Shown here: piece by piece, positions 9,601 through 20,903 of the stretch
How the letters are laid out: each line of letters starts with the position of its first letter
Numbering within the stretch: position 1 is the stretch's first letter
NCBI GenBank assembly: GCA_029204045.2
Contig: CM055076.1
Location: 17,409,902-17,473,901, forward strand
Source: Tillandsia leiboldiana
Taxonomy: Eukaryota; Streptophyta; Magnoliopsida; Poales; Bromeliaceae
Direction: 5' to 3'
DNA: 64,000 nucleotides
Translations under genes and position numbers: made by a program
Notes under the pieces: generated by a model
What the model saw: only the letters and a program-made list of their open reading frames with translations
Told to the model about the DNA's origin: nothing
Databases searched by the model: none

Positions 9601-10004
9601 GACTATTGTTGAGGTGCCTAGAGTGGCACCGGGACTCGAGGATATCCCTATTGTTCGCGAGTTTCCGAATGTGTTTCCCCCTGAGCTGATGACTATGTAG
9701 TCGGAGAAGGAGATAGAGTTCGTGATTGACGTGGTTCCGGGAACCGCGCCAATCTCGAAGGCACCCTATCGGATAGAACCTGCCGAGTTGAGAGAGATGA
9801 AGGCACAGCTGTAGGATCTAATGGATGGGGGTTTTGTTAGACCCAGTGTATCTCTGTGGGGAGTGCCAGTTTTGTTTGTGAAGAAGAAGGATGGTTCGCT
9901 TAGATTGTGTGTGGATTACAGAGAGCAGAACAAAGTGACCATCCGGAACAAGTATCCTTTACCGCGAATAGATGATTTGTTTGACCAGCTGCAGGGAGCT
10001 TCGG
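9601..10004 (+). pseudogene. Ty3 reverse transcriptase, N-terminal part
   Basis: The frame encodes the connector ending V-P-G-T-A-P-I-S, then the RT fingers K-K-K-D-G-S-L-R-L-C-V-D-Y-R and the palm entry P-L-P-R-I-D-D-L-F-D-Q-L-Q-G-A. These are characteristic of Ty3/gypsy chromoviruses. TAG codons at 9698 and 9812 interrupt it; at 9812 Gln is the expected residue. The gene is split after Gly-Ala by the solo LTR at 10005 and resumes at 14053. Confidence 0.9.
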
Positions 10005-10263
10005 TGTGAGGACCCGGATCCCCACGATGAGATTACTGGTTGACCAGCAGCTTCTGGAGGCCTATGTGGCGTGTCGGCGGTGTTAGTGCACCAATTGGAC
10101 ATAAGTGATGGACTCCGGATGTTAAAAGGATTACTTGGGTAATCGGTTGACCCTGTCGGATGTTTAGAAGGGGTTTCGCGCGAAACAGATATTAAAATTG
10201 GGCTCAGCGCGAAGTTTGGACAAAAGAACAACTTTCCGGATGCCTTTGGCAACTTTTAGAGTT

Positions 10264-10345
10264 CGAATTTGGCAAAACGGACATCGGATTTGGATTCAGC
10301 GCGCGAAAATGATGAAAATGGACTATCTACTTGTATTTTTTGGAG
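10264..10345 (+). promoter_or_regulatory. Conserved U3 block with E2F-like site
   Basis: Second plus-strand copy of the block at 4517-4597, with TTCAGCGCGCGAAAA at its centre. The opposite strand reads TTTCGCGCG. Confidence 0.5.
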
Positions 10346-10500
10346 CTCGGATGCCGTGCACGGATTTCGAGGCACAGGGTATTGTTCCGGCGGCCGGCGG
10401 GCAGCGGCGGCGGCCGCGGGCAGCGGCGGAGCGCGGCGACGCGGGCGCGGGCAGGCGGGCGGGTGCGCGGGCAGGCACGCGGTGCATGAACGCGGCGTGC

Positions 10501-10763
10501 CACGTGTCGAATTCTTATTGGTTGGCCTTGGGACACGTGGCCGCGTAGGATTGGTCGGCGCAGCAGGCGCGGTCCACGGGGGAAAAGTGCGAGTGTACGG
10601 TGGACCGAGGGGGGGACATGGCGGCCATTGGTTGGCCGGTCCACGTGCGCTCGGTCCACGGAGCTGGTGCGGCTGCCTCGGGGCGCGTGCCTGGCAGGGG
10701 GCGCAGGCTGGCAGCGCGCACGTGGGCGCGGCAGCGACGCTTTGACCGAGTGCGGTCCACGTG
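10501..10763 (+). promoter_or_regulatory. Five G-box cores upstream of the LTR TATA box
   Basis: CACGTG occurs at 10501-10506, 10534-10539, 10642-10647, 10719-10724 and 10758-10763: five in 263 bp. They lie 200-460 bp upstream of TATAAATAG at 10962. Two are in GACACGTGGC or CCACGTGTC contexts typical of ABRE/G-box sites. Confidence 0.6.
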
Positions 10764-10961
10764 TCGACACCTCCGCGCGCCACGCGTCGAGCAGCGGGTG
10801 GCCGGAATGGCTGTCCGCTGTTCGGATGATGACGTGGCGGCCCCTGGGTGATTCGGGCGTGAACAATGTTGAGCCGGGCCCAACACTGTAGCAGCCCGAA
10901 TCATTCGGGCGCCCGGTGTTTGGGCCCAAAAGCTCAATTTCGGGTTTTTCGGGTTTGAGCC

Positions 10962-10970
10962 TATAAATAG
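10962..10970 (+). promoter_or_regulatory. TATA box of family A LTR promoter
   Basis: TATAAATAG in the context GCCTATAAATAGGCC, 957 bp from the LTR start and conserved in position with 5134. Confidence 0.8.
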
Positions 10971-13900
10971 GCCCTTTGCACTGCCTTTTCGGACATTTCC
11001 CGAGCTCTCTGGCCAGAGGACCCTTCACCAAATCTGTTGCTCACCTTGTCGTGCATCTCGTGGAGAAGGCCCGGATTTTTTTGGAGGCCGCGGCGTCGAC
11101 GACTTCGGCATCGTAGCGCAGAGCGACGTTCTTTCATCGGAGGCCCGTTATCGTCGCGTTTTGGTCTGAGAGGTCCACAGAGCTACCCCGACAGTGTTTT
11201 TGGACGATTTTTGGGGCGTTGGATTCATGAGAGGTTGACCTATCATTTTCGTATTGTCCACTTTCCTCGCATCTGAGCTTTTATAGGGGTTCTGGGTACG
11301 TTTTTAACCCTCTTTGCCGCTGGTGGGTTACCTTGATAGAACACCTCGCCGGAATTTTATCTCCGCGCTCGGACATCGGATGGAGACGTGCCTATACACT
11401 TTTTGCATCTACGTGTCGCAAGGATCATCGCTGTATTTTTCTGGGATTTTTTTGAGATTTGCCCGAAGGTATACTTTTCCCTTTCTTCTGTGCAATGTGA
11501 TACAACTGTGTATGTTGTGGAGTTTCGCGCTCATCGTGTTGTGGAATTTGTAACTCGGCCTCTGGGACTCGGATTTTGACGTACAGGTACTCGTTTCGAA
11601 GGGCTCGACGCGACGATCACGACTGTATTTTTGTCGGATTTTTTAGAGTTCTTGCTGCAGGTGAAAAATCAGCATCTTTGGGACTGTTCCAACAGATTTG
11701 TATGTACTTGGATATTTTGGAATAAAAGTGTAACCTTGGACCTTATTGTTGTACCCAGGAAGGTTCGCGAGTGTTTCTGAACCTGTTGGAACTGGAGATA
11801 ATGGTTTCCGGGTATTTTCAACTGTTTGGAGCCGAGGCTTGCGCGACATGTACAGAGGGTGCAGTTTTGGGCAGATTTTGGATTGTGAGCGTCTACACTC
11901 TTCACCGACTTCGGCTTTGCCTGCGGAAAGCGCTTCAGGTGGGTGCTTTGTTTCCAGAATCGGTGGACGGTTCTCTAATTCTGTATGTTAGGATGCATGC
12001 ATGTCTAGGGTACACGGTATATGATTGAGAGGTAGGTAAGCTTGATAATGATAATTGTATGATTAATTGCAAGAATAATATCTATGTTGATGATTAGTGT
12101 AAGATTACCTAGGATAATGTTACCCTATGTGATTTTGTAGCATGCCATGTTAGCACATAGCCGTTTATGCGATTGGTTTATGCGATGGGGCAGGATTATA
12201 TAGCTATGTGCGGATTTTACTCTGAGGAGTTGTTATGGATTGAGGATTATGGACAGGTGTAGGCATTGATGATTTTGGCATGTGGTTTACTTTCTTCTAT
12301 CTTTTCTTGAGGACAATGCATGCGTGTATGGACATATAGATAGGCCACTTTTTACTGCTACACTACTTATTGGAACTTGACTTAGGAGAAACCATGTTAT
12401 CCTTTTCTCATTCTCTGTTAGTCAGGCGGTCTGTGTTGCTCGGGTGCGAGCAGGGGTCTGGGGTAGTGTAGCCGGGACATTAGTGTCTGGGACGGGTTGT
12501 GCTGGATTGAGGCTGGCGGGATTTTGCGGTGACCGCGGACTTTGGGCGGTTGACCGGAAGTCAGTTATAGGACCTGATTATAGACGGCAGGGTATTGCGG
12601 CAACCGCGGATATTGGGCGGTTGACCTGATATTTATTTATGCACCAGATTGGGTATCTGATTTCTCTAGTGGACAGAGTTTCCCACTATTTGAGTACTTT
12701 TGCATCTGATTGAGGACCGAGGCTTTCTTTAGTGGTTGGGCTTTCCCACTTTGATCAGAGTCATGATCCAGTCCTGCTGATTTATACTTATATTACTGGT
12801 TACTGAGATACTTTACTCGTGTGGGTCGCTCCCCTCGAGTGCCACTCTGGAGTGTTATACATACTTTGAGTCCTTGAGACTCCTTCTTTTCATCGGTGTT
12901 ATGCGTCAGCCAGCATACCCGATACAGGCAAGGCACAGCAGGCAGTACCAGTTTTACTGGTGGCACAAGATTGGGTTATTACAGGCAATTACTTTATTGT
13001 TGCACTCGTGTCAGGGGGACCGAGTGGAGTCTAGTAGCTGTGTTTAGACCAGTGCTAGTATTGTTGGGAACCGTTTGGGGATTGACGGTGGTCCCGAGGT
13101 CGTTGTGAGTTAGTCGACCGTTGTGCGAGAGGTTTGGTGATCTTGAGGCTATCCGTTCTGAGAGAGAGCGTGGATTTTGACTATAGCCTGCATGAGCCAC
13201 TACTCGATAGCGAGTTAGTCCGTTTGGACGCCCTACAAAATTCCTGCCCGTCAGCGGGAGGTGGTTGTAGGTGGGCGCAGGTTTGACTGGACCAGATGTG
13301 GCAGTCAGCTTGATTGGGTCGATTGTGCACTTCATGTGCTAGTGGTTGCATACCATTCTTTGTTTCTACCCTTTTGAGCATTTAGATAGAGGCATGGTAG
13401 CTGTTGAGAGTCTCCAGCTTTCTTATTTCAGTCCTTACTGCTTTGGTTATCTTATGCCTCTAGTGGACTTACTGGGCAGATCGTCGGGCCTAGTGGCGGT
13501 ACCCACTGAGAACTCCCTTTTTGCTGTAGTTCTCACACCCGTTGGGGGTTTTCCCCATTTCCTTCTTTTCTCTCCTTTGTTTTGCAGAGTCTTAGGGGGT
13601 GTTGCTGATTCTGCGGTTGTTGATCGAGGCGAGGGAGTCGCGTGCTAGATCCCTACCCGTCGTTGGAGAGTAGCGGTACCCCTTCAGAGGAGAGCTTCAG
13701 TAGATTAGCTATTTTATTTTTCTCTTTTGAGAGACTGATGTAGTGAGGATATGATATGTATTGAGAGCCTGTACACTGATGTATTTATTGGAGATACCTC
13801 CCTGTTGAGTTCTGATTTTTGTATATGAGGATATTGTATGATTATCATTTTTGGGAGATGGACATTGTTGTATTATTTTCCAGTTGTACAGTGGTTGATT

Positions 13901-14052
13901 TTAGTTTTACAGCAGATTTTCATTTATAGCTCCGATATCTGTTACCTGTAGTACTTTTCTTGCAGGTAGGACGCTTCGCCTAGGCGGGGTTTGGCATAGG
14001 TGGCGGATCTGTTGGCGAGCCCGGGTCGCAGTTTCGACCCCGGGGCGTGACA

Positions 14053-15039
14053 TTCGGTGTTTTCAAAGATCGATCTCTAGTCTGATTACCACCAGCTGAG
14101 GGTGAGGGCCGACGACATATCCAAGACGGCTTTCAGATCACGGTACGGACAGTATGAGTTCACGGTGATGCCATTTGGATTGACTAAAGCCCCTGCCGCA
14201 TTCATGGATTTAATGAACCGGATATTTCAGCCATACTTGGATCGATTTGTTGTGGTATTTATTGATGATATTATGATTTTCTCCCGGTGTGATGTGGAGC
14301 ATGAGGAGCACTTGAGGATAGTGCTGCAGCTTCTGAGAGAGAAGAAGTTGTATGCCAAGTTTAAGAAGTGCGAATTCTGGCTTCGGGAGGTTGCCTTCAT
14401 AGGCCATGTGGTTTCAGCCACAGGAGTGGCAGTGGACCCGACAAAGATTGATGCTGTTCGAGATTGGCCTAGACTGACGACGGTTATTGATGTCCGGAGC
14501 TTCCTGGGCTTAGCAGGTTATTACCGTCGGTTTGTGGAGGGCTTTGCGAAGCTCTCTACTCCCCTTACCCGACTGACTAGGAAGGGCGTCAGATTTACAT
14601 GGACTGAGCAGTGCCAACAGAGTTTTGATGAGCTAAAGATCAGACTGATATCAGCGCCGATTTTAGCATTGCCAGTGATGGGAGAGGGATTTGTGATTTA
14701 TAGTGATGCCTCTCACAGCGGTTTGGGTTGTGTACTGATGCAGCATGGTAGGGTAATTTCTTACGCTTCGCGATAGCTGAAGGATTATGAGAAAAATTAC
14801 CCTACTCATGATTTGGAGCTTACCGCTGTTATTTTTGCTTTGAAATTGTGGCGGCATTACCTGTATGGTGAACACTGCAAGATATTTACCGATCACAAAA
14901 GCTTGAAGTATCTGTTTACTCAGAAGGAGCTGAATCTGAGGCAACGCCGGTGGTTAGAGCTACTGAAGGATTATGATGTGAGCATCCTGTATCACCCCGG
15001 CAAGGCCAATGTCGTGGCAGATGTTTTGAGTAGGAGAAC
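14053..15039 (+). pseudogene. Ty3 reverse transcriptase C-terminal part and RNase H
   Basis: RT resumes with F-S-K-I-D-L and continues from 14102 as a 224-codon open stretch holding Y-E-F-T-V-M-P-F-G-L-T (about 14155-14190), the polymerase catalytic box F-I-D-D (about 14257-14268) and the thumb. RNase H begins near 14690 with I-Y-S-D-A-S-H-S-G-L-G-C-V-L-M-Q. A TAG at 14774-14776 replaces an expected Gln after S-R. The frame then runs on through F-T-D-H-K-S-L-K-Y-L and N-V-V-A-D-V-L-S-R-R. Integrase should follow, but a reverse-strand LTR begins at 15040. The enzyme would copy element RNA into DNA inside the particle; this copy is broken by nonsense codons and insertions. Confidence 0.93.
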
Positions 15040-15545
15040 TGTCACGCCCCGGGGTCGAAACCGCGACCCGGGCTCACCAACAGATCCGCCACCTATGCCA
15101 AACCCCGCATAGGCGAAGCGTCCTACCTGCAAGAAAAGTACTACAGCTAACAGATATCAGAGCTAAAAATGAGAATCTGCTGAATAACAAAAATCAACCA
15201 CTGTACAATTGGAAAATAATACAACAATGTCCACCTCCCAACAATGATAATCGTACAATATCCTCAGATACAAAACTCATAGCTCAACATAGAGGTATCT
15301 CAAATAAATACATCAGTGTACAGGCTCTCAATACATATCATGTCCTCGCTACATCAGTCTCTCAAAAGAGGAAAATAAAGTAACTAATCTAATGAAGATC
15401 TCCTCTGAAGGGGGGTACCGCTACTCTCCAACGACGGGTAGGGATCTAGTACGCGACTCCCTCGCCTCGATCAACAACCGCAGAATCAGCAACACCCGCT
15501 AAGACTTTGCAAAACAAAGGAGAGGAAGGAAAAAGGGAGCGGGGG
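15040..15545 (-). mobile_element. Family A LTR 3' end, truncated, reverse strand
   Basis: It starts TGTCACGCCCCGGGGTCG, the complement of the LTR terminus, and is preceded by E1 coding sequence ending AGAAC. It is nearly identical to 25053-25540. It stops at a G-rich tract (GGGAGCGGGGG), where another reverse LTR starts at 15546. It and 25053-25573 may be the two LTRs of one element. Confidence 0.8.
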
Positions 15546-18500
15546 TGTCACGCCCCGGGGTCGAAACTGCGACCCGGGCTCGCCAACAGATCCGCCGCCC
15601 ATACGGGAAGCCCCGTATAGACGTAGCGACTACCTGCAAAAGATCATCTACACTAACAGATATCAGAGCTGAAAAGTAAAAGCTGAATTAAAATAAATAC
15701 AACTCCTAATATAATACAACAAGTCCTCACCAAAAGTACATAAGTCTCTCAAAAGTGGAAGAAAAGTACAACTCTAATCCTCACTACAAAGGTCTCTCAA
15801 CAAGAAACTCTCAAAAATATAAAAAGGGTACATCTACTCTCTGGATGACGACTGGTAGGGATCTAGCTCGTGACTTCCTCGCCTCGGTCAGAAGGATCAG
15901 CAACTGGATCAACAGGAACAGGAGTAGAAGTCCCTGGGGAAAAAGACACCACGACGGGTGTGAGAATTACTTCCCACAGTAGTTCTCAGTGGGTGCCGCC
16001 AACAAGCCCGACGGTCTGCCCACTAAGTCTACTAGAGGCATAGTGTAACAATATGAAATACTGAAGGAAAGAGCTGGAAATGAATAACCCTACAGCTACT
16101 ATGCCCCTATCTAGATGCTAAAAAAGTGGAACATATGATAACATGGTGCATCTACTATCCCTCAACTCAGATCACCCAATCTACCTGACTGCCTCCTCGG
16201 GTCCAGTCAAACCTGCGCCTACCTACTGCCGTTACATCCCGGAGGACCAGACTGACGTAGGGCGTCCGTAGCTGCCAAAACTGGGCCAGCCAGAGGGACT
16301 GTGTCGACAAGTCGCGATACAAAAGTAACAAATCCACCCCGGGCGTGGCTCTCGAGGGGCGCGACCCCACCGAGGAAAAGGTATCCGCGCACTCTGTCGC
16401 TCAGGTGGCACTGCAGGCTATAGTCCAAAATCCACGCTCACGCTCTGAACGGAAGGACTCAGAATCCTCAATCATCTCGTACAACGGTCGGAGCACTCTC
16501 GACGACTCAGCTTATCAGCTCTCACGAACACGAGACACTAGCCTCTCCAATAACTCACAGCACAAAACACACTGGCTGGAGATACTCCACAGCCAGGATC
16601 GACCCACAACTCAGGGCTAACAAAACTGGTCGGACAACACTCAACGACCCGGGACCACCGTCAACCCCAACGGTTCCCAACAACACAGGCCGGAAGATAC
16701 TCGACGGCCCAGGACCACCGTCAACACAACGGCTTCCCCCGACAGAACATCAAACTCACAGAAGACACCAACCAGGGCCCGAAAGTTCCGGGAGACCAAC
16801 ACCTACAACCCTATCAACAAGAACAGGTTCCAGGCTGGGCCCCCGTGGCTTTCATCCCAACAAAGGAACGGCCCCTAGAACCCAGACCACTCGAATCCTT
16901 TCGAGTGGGGAGAATTACAGGAAAAAGGTGACATTTGTTACTGAAACCTATTTTCACTCAACCCACGCAGGGCGAGGACTAAAAGTAGTTCCCTTTTTGA
17001 AAAACTATCTTGATTTAAGGAGAAACCCATTTTTAATGATTTTAGTTCTTTTAGGAAAAACAGTTAGAAAACAACTATTTTAAACCCAAATCCCGAAGGG
17101 CTGATGCCTTTGTCCAATCAAACAAGAACAGACTTCAGCGGCCCTTCGATGCTTGGAAGAAAACATCGATAGACTAAAATCATGTGTATGTCAAAAAGGT
17201 TCTGGGTTCCAGGTCCAGCTAACACAAGCACACAACTGCCACTAACACAGTGGCGACAGCACAAACAGGGATACAAGACCTCCCGGGACTACCGTTTACC
17301 CAAACGGCTCCCGGCACAGATAAGCGACCCACTACAACTACCAGACTCTACTCTGCTCCCAAGCACGAGTGCAAATGCATCCCACACTAAAAGAAAGTCC
17401 CGACCTCTCGGCCCACTACCCGGGCGAGGATAACACTATGTCCAGGAATGAAAGAACAGTGTGGATGTCTAAACATAAATAACCCTAGCCCAAGTGAGGG
17501 TTTTCTACTGGTCTGGTTACACATGCAACATATGACGAGGGTGCTAGGTCAAGTTCCAAGATAACCATAATTTAACAGGTGGTAGGAAGCAAAATGGATC
17601 ATAAGATCCACAGATAAATACAAGGAATAACAATGCCTACATTCTAGCATGTTACTCAATAAATTCACTATCATGCATGGTTCTACATCAGTAGAATTAC
17701 TGTACAGTCTATCAAGCTTGGAGACAAGGCCACCCACCTGAAACATGTCGATTCGCTGCCCGCTGTAGCTGAAATTTGGCGCGAGTAATCCATATCCTCC
17801 CAGGAGACCGATGCCGTGAAAATTATCCAAATCCGCCTCACGGATTGGGCGCAATCACTGAAACAATGCACGCGGCGCAATTAAATTCCAGAATTTCAGC
17901 AATTGAGACTAAGTTAAAGAAGATGTAAGTGCAGCCCCAAATACCTCAAAATGAAGTCCCTAACAATAAAACAAGGATGTCCTCTTTCATACAAACATCT
18001 CCAAGTCCTCAAAATCCACCATTAATTTCCCTTAACATTCAATTGTAGCAAGAATCACAATGTTGTCCAAAAATTGCTAACATAAACTTGCTAGCATTTC
18101 CAAGCTTAATTAGGGGCTTTTCCAAAGGGATTTATTCACAGATCATAAAAGAGAATTTTCTCACCTTGAAGTTAATAAGAAGTACCAACTTGAATTTTAG
18201 AAAAATACCTTATATCCACAAAGTTATCTGCATTCCAAGGTGCATTGCTCAAATCAAAACTAAAACAGGGACTGCAGTAATCCATATAATAGCACTTGGA
18301 AAGATCATTAAAGTTACCTAATCAAACGTGCTCCAAATCCTGCAAGAGAGGTACCATTGGATTCCTTGTCGAGAGTAGATACAAATTGAGCTAAATAACT
18401 CCAATTTTCATGCTCGGATGAAGGAGAAAACCCATAAACACTTTGAACTATCCACCAAGTTCTATCTGTACACGAATGCAGCAAGGTGCTCCAAAGATCA

Positions 18501-19681
18501 TGCATAAACCCTAGTAAAAACTCAGATCTGGGTAAAATGGTACATATAAATATTGTAGATCTTCGAGTCCCGGAAATTTACCCACAAAAATCATCCAAAA
18601 ATTCCACTCCTACAATTCAGAAAAGCCAACACACTGAGGACTGTTCAGGATTCCAGACTGAAATGAAGGGTCCCAAAGATGACCTTAAAACTCTGTAAAA
18701 ACATGGGATCTGAGGGGAGTGTTGAATACAAAGATTGTATCCTTACCTCTTTTGAAAACGTAGAACCAAAAATGAGCTCAAAATTTCAAGAAATGAGTCC
18801 AGGGGAATTTTCGCACTGAAATGCGACGGGAAGGTCCACCAACAGCAACAATGGTGGTGCTTGCCTCAAGGAGAAGATGATGGTGATGAAGCCCCTTTTG
18901 TCCATCTCTTTGCTGATGAAGATGAAGGAGGGTTGCTGGTGCAGCTCTGTCTGGAGTCCCCCAAAAAAAAAACCCTGGTCCAAGGAGGAAGAAGAAGAGG
19001 AAGAAGAAGAGGAAGAAGAAGAAGGAGAAGAAACACAATTAAATCCCCTCCCCCTCTCCCCCCCCCCCCCCCAGCTACAGAATGGGCCTGGCCCGCTCGG
19101 CCTGGCGGGCCGGACACGTGGCGGCCATTCGGGCCGCCACGTCGCCCGGGACGAGCCGCCCGGATCAAGCCATGCGGCTTGATCCGGGAGGCCGTGGCGC
19201 CACCAACGGGCGCGCGCCGCATGTCCCCCACGCGCGGGGACCGCGCAGCGCGCCCACGTGCGCGCGGCGGCGGGCCCAACCACGGCCCGCCACGCATCCT
19301 CCCGCAACTCCCGCTGGACCGCACGCCAACACCGGCCCAATGGGGTGCCGACACGTGGCACCCCCGGTCCACGGCCTTCCCCTGCGCCCGAAAAATCACC
19401 CGAACTTCCGGTTGCCCGTTTTCGCTCATCCGGACTCCGAAAAATACAACCAAGCAGCCGATTTTCATCGTTTTTCCGCGCTGAATCCAAATACGAAGTC
19501 CGTTTTGCAAGAATCCATTTCTAATTTTTGGCGAAACTCCCAAATAAGCAATCTTGATCTATTTTTCGCACTGAGTCTGTTTATCGGGTCCGATTTGCGC
19601 GCAACCAACACTATTCACAGAAATAGGCCTCCACAAGCTGTCGATCACACTATAATGACCATGAAGTTCCGGGTCTTAACA
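15546..19681 (-). mobile_element. Family A LTR, about 4.1 kb, reverse strand (3' LTR of element R1)
   Basis: It runs from TGTCACGCCCCGGGG at 15546 to GGGTCTTAACA at 19681, where a polypurine tract and internal region follow, so it is a 3' LTR read on the minus strand. It is more diverged from the other reverse copies than they are from each other (the terminus region reads CCCATACGGGAAGCCCCG). The conserved U3 block lies at about 19433-19520, and G-boxes around 19115 and 19255. No convincing TATA box was found. The GC-rich open frames at 18786-19720 occur on both strands and are not genes. Confidence 0.85.
18984..19034. repeat. GAA/GGA-rich simple repeat
   Basis: A GAAGAAGAGGAAGAAG-type run on the plus strand gives a CTT-rich strand in the LTR sense direction. 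It sits in the promoter-proximal part of the LTR, where CT-rich tracts are common near plant transcription starts. A run of 15 C (19058-19072) follows 23 bases later. Confidence 0.8.
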
Positions 19682-19693
19682 TCCTCCCCCACT
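19682..19693 (-). other. Polypurine tract of element R1
   Basis: On the minus strand AGTGGGGGAGGA abuts the LTR start. It is preceded by GTTTCGAGGACGAAAC, which can form a 6-bp hairpin. The same arrangement occurs at 21781, 29575 and 37370. This is the primer for plus-strand DNA synthesis. Confidence 0.88.
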
Positions 19694-20903
19694 AAAAGAA
19701 AGTTTCGTCCTCGAAACTAACACAACTCAAACAGGAGTCACAATTACCAAGGATAAGTACTCAAAATCACCGTCTCCAGCTCCTAAGTCACCACTCACTC
19801 CTCGTGATTACTCCTCAACAACAGCAACAGCAACGACCAGTACGGCATAGCCCGATTACGTAAACCTCCAATCACACGAGCCAGAATTCGCAACGGGCGT
19901 CCCTCGTACTTCAAACATTCCTAAATCTCAAATGGGGTGAGTCAATCACGGGCGAGGGATCCAAAATATAACCTTCCTGAGCTGAGACATGAAACACAAC
20001 AGGGGTTCCATCAAAAGTTGGGGGAAACAAAATAACCGCCAGTGCAACACGCACCAAACCACAACTTGTGTCAACACAACCAAGGCAACCCTCAGGGGCA
20101 CAACCACAAGCCATGTTTGCCTCAACAGCCCACACAGCGCTAGCTGTGGAATCATCCAACTCGACCCCAGACAGCTTCCTTTTCCAGGTATCCGTCAACA
20201 CAGTGGCCCTGTCGGGGGTGATCCAGAATGCTCAAAAGTAAACCAACGGTAACTCCACCGCCACTATGGGAGGCATCGCTATAACTTGCAAGTCCATCAC
20301 CCCACACTAACAATGCAAAAGTCGGCGCTGATATCAGTGTCATTATCCATTAGCTATGCTCTCCTGGCACTGGCAAATCCAAGAAGCTCCTCACCTTGAC
20401 AATAATTGTCGACCTCGGCCAATTCCCAAATGGTATCCATATTGGCCGGATTTCCACCGCCGCCCCTACGGCTAACACAATGTGACCCACGAAGGTAAGC
20501 TTCAGAAGCTAAAACTTGTATCTCAATAACTTGGCATACAGCTTCATCCACACAGGCACGGTAGCACATCCCCATGTGCCCCTCGTGCTCCAAGTCGCTA
20601 TGGGAGTAAATCAAATATCCACGGGGAACACCACACCCAATCTGTCCAAGTACATCTGGAACACACAATTCCTCAGATCTTGAAGACAACAGGGCATTAA
20701 TTATTCCATTTGGCCCACTGTGCGCTCATAATGCCCCTACCGGACCCTGAATGCCATCTAGGCAAAGTCCTTGGCTGTCTGATTCCAAGTAGGTACTCGC
20801 ATCATACAATAACCGTCGGAGTATGACTCCATCAAAAGGTTCTAGATACCACCCGAACCAGTCTACACTCGAACCATAAAAGGACCCTCACAGTCGTGTA
20901 TCC
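19694..20903 (-). pseudogene. Decayed Ty3 pol of R1: RT/RNase H joined to chromodomain region, no integrase core
   Basis: On the minus strand from right to left I can read an RT palm remnant with I-Y-S-H-S-D-L-E-H-E (about 20680-20550), an RNase H remnant L-I-S-A-P and Y-S-D-A-S-H-S (about 20340-20260), and then the integrase C-terminal segment with remnants of V-F-H-V-S-Q-L-R-K (about 20000) and the chromodomain-like tail (about 19930-19780). Only about 250 bp separate RNase H from the C-terminal segment, where the rest of RNase H and about 1 kb of integrase belong. The RT connection region is also shortened. Many stops and frameshifts are present. The right end at 20903 joins directly to LTR sequence. 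Confidence 0.7.

Larger units (their letters stand above)
10005..14052 (+). mobile_element. Solo LTR of family A, 4048 bp, inside the RT gene, TTCGG target duplication
   Basis: It begins TGTGAGGACC, ends GGGGCGTGACA and is flanked by TTCGG at 10000-10004 and 14053-14057. Removing it with one TTCGG copy joins the two RT parts in one frame, which confirms the boundaries. Internal order matches the solo LTR at 4258: conserved U3 block (10264-10345), five G-boxes (10501-10763), TATA box (10962), CCGCGG repeats (12526, 12597), TTTTGCAG after a pyrimidine tract (near 13588), end. Long open frames in the GC-rich U3 occur on both strands and are not considered coding. Confidence 0.95.

Noticed and set aside
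18786..19720. Overlapping 200+ codon frames in both directions
   Set aside because: They lie in the GC-rich U3 of a reverse LTR, with no domain and no conservation of frame between LTR copies.
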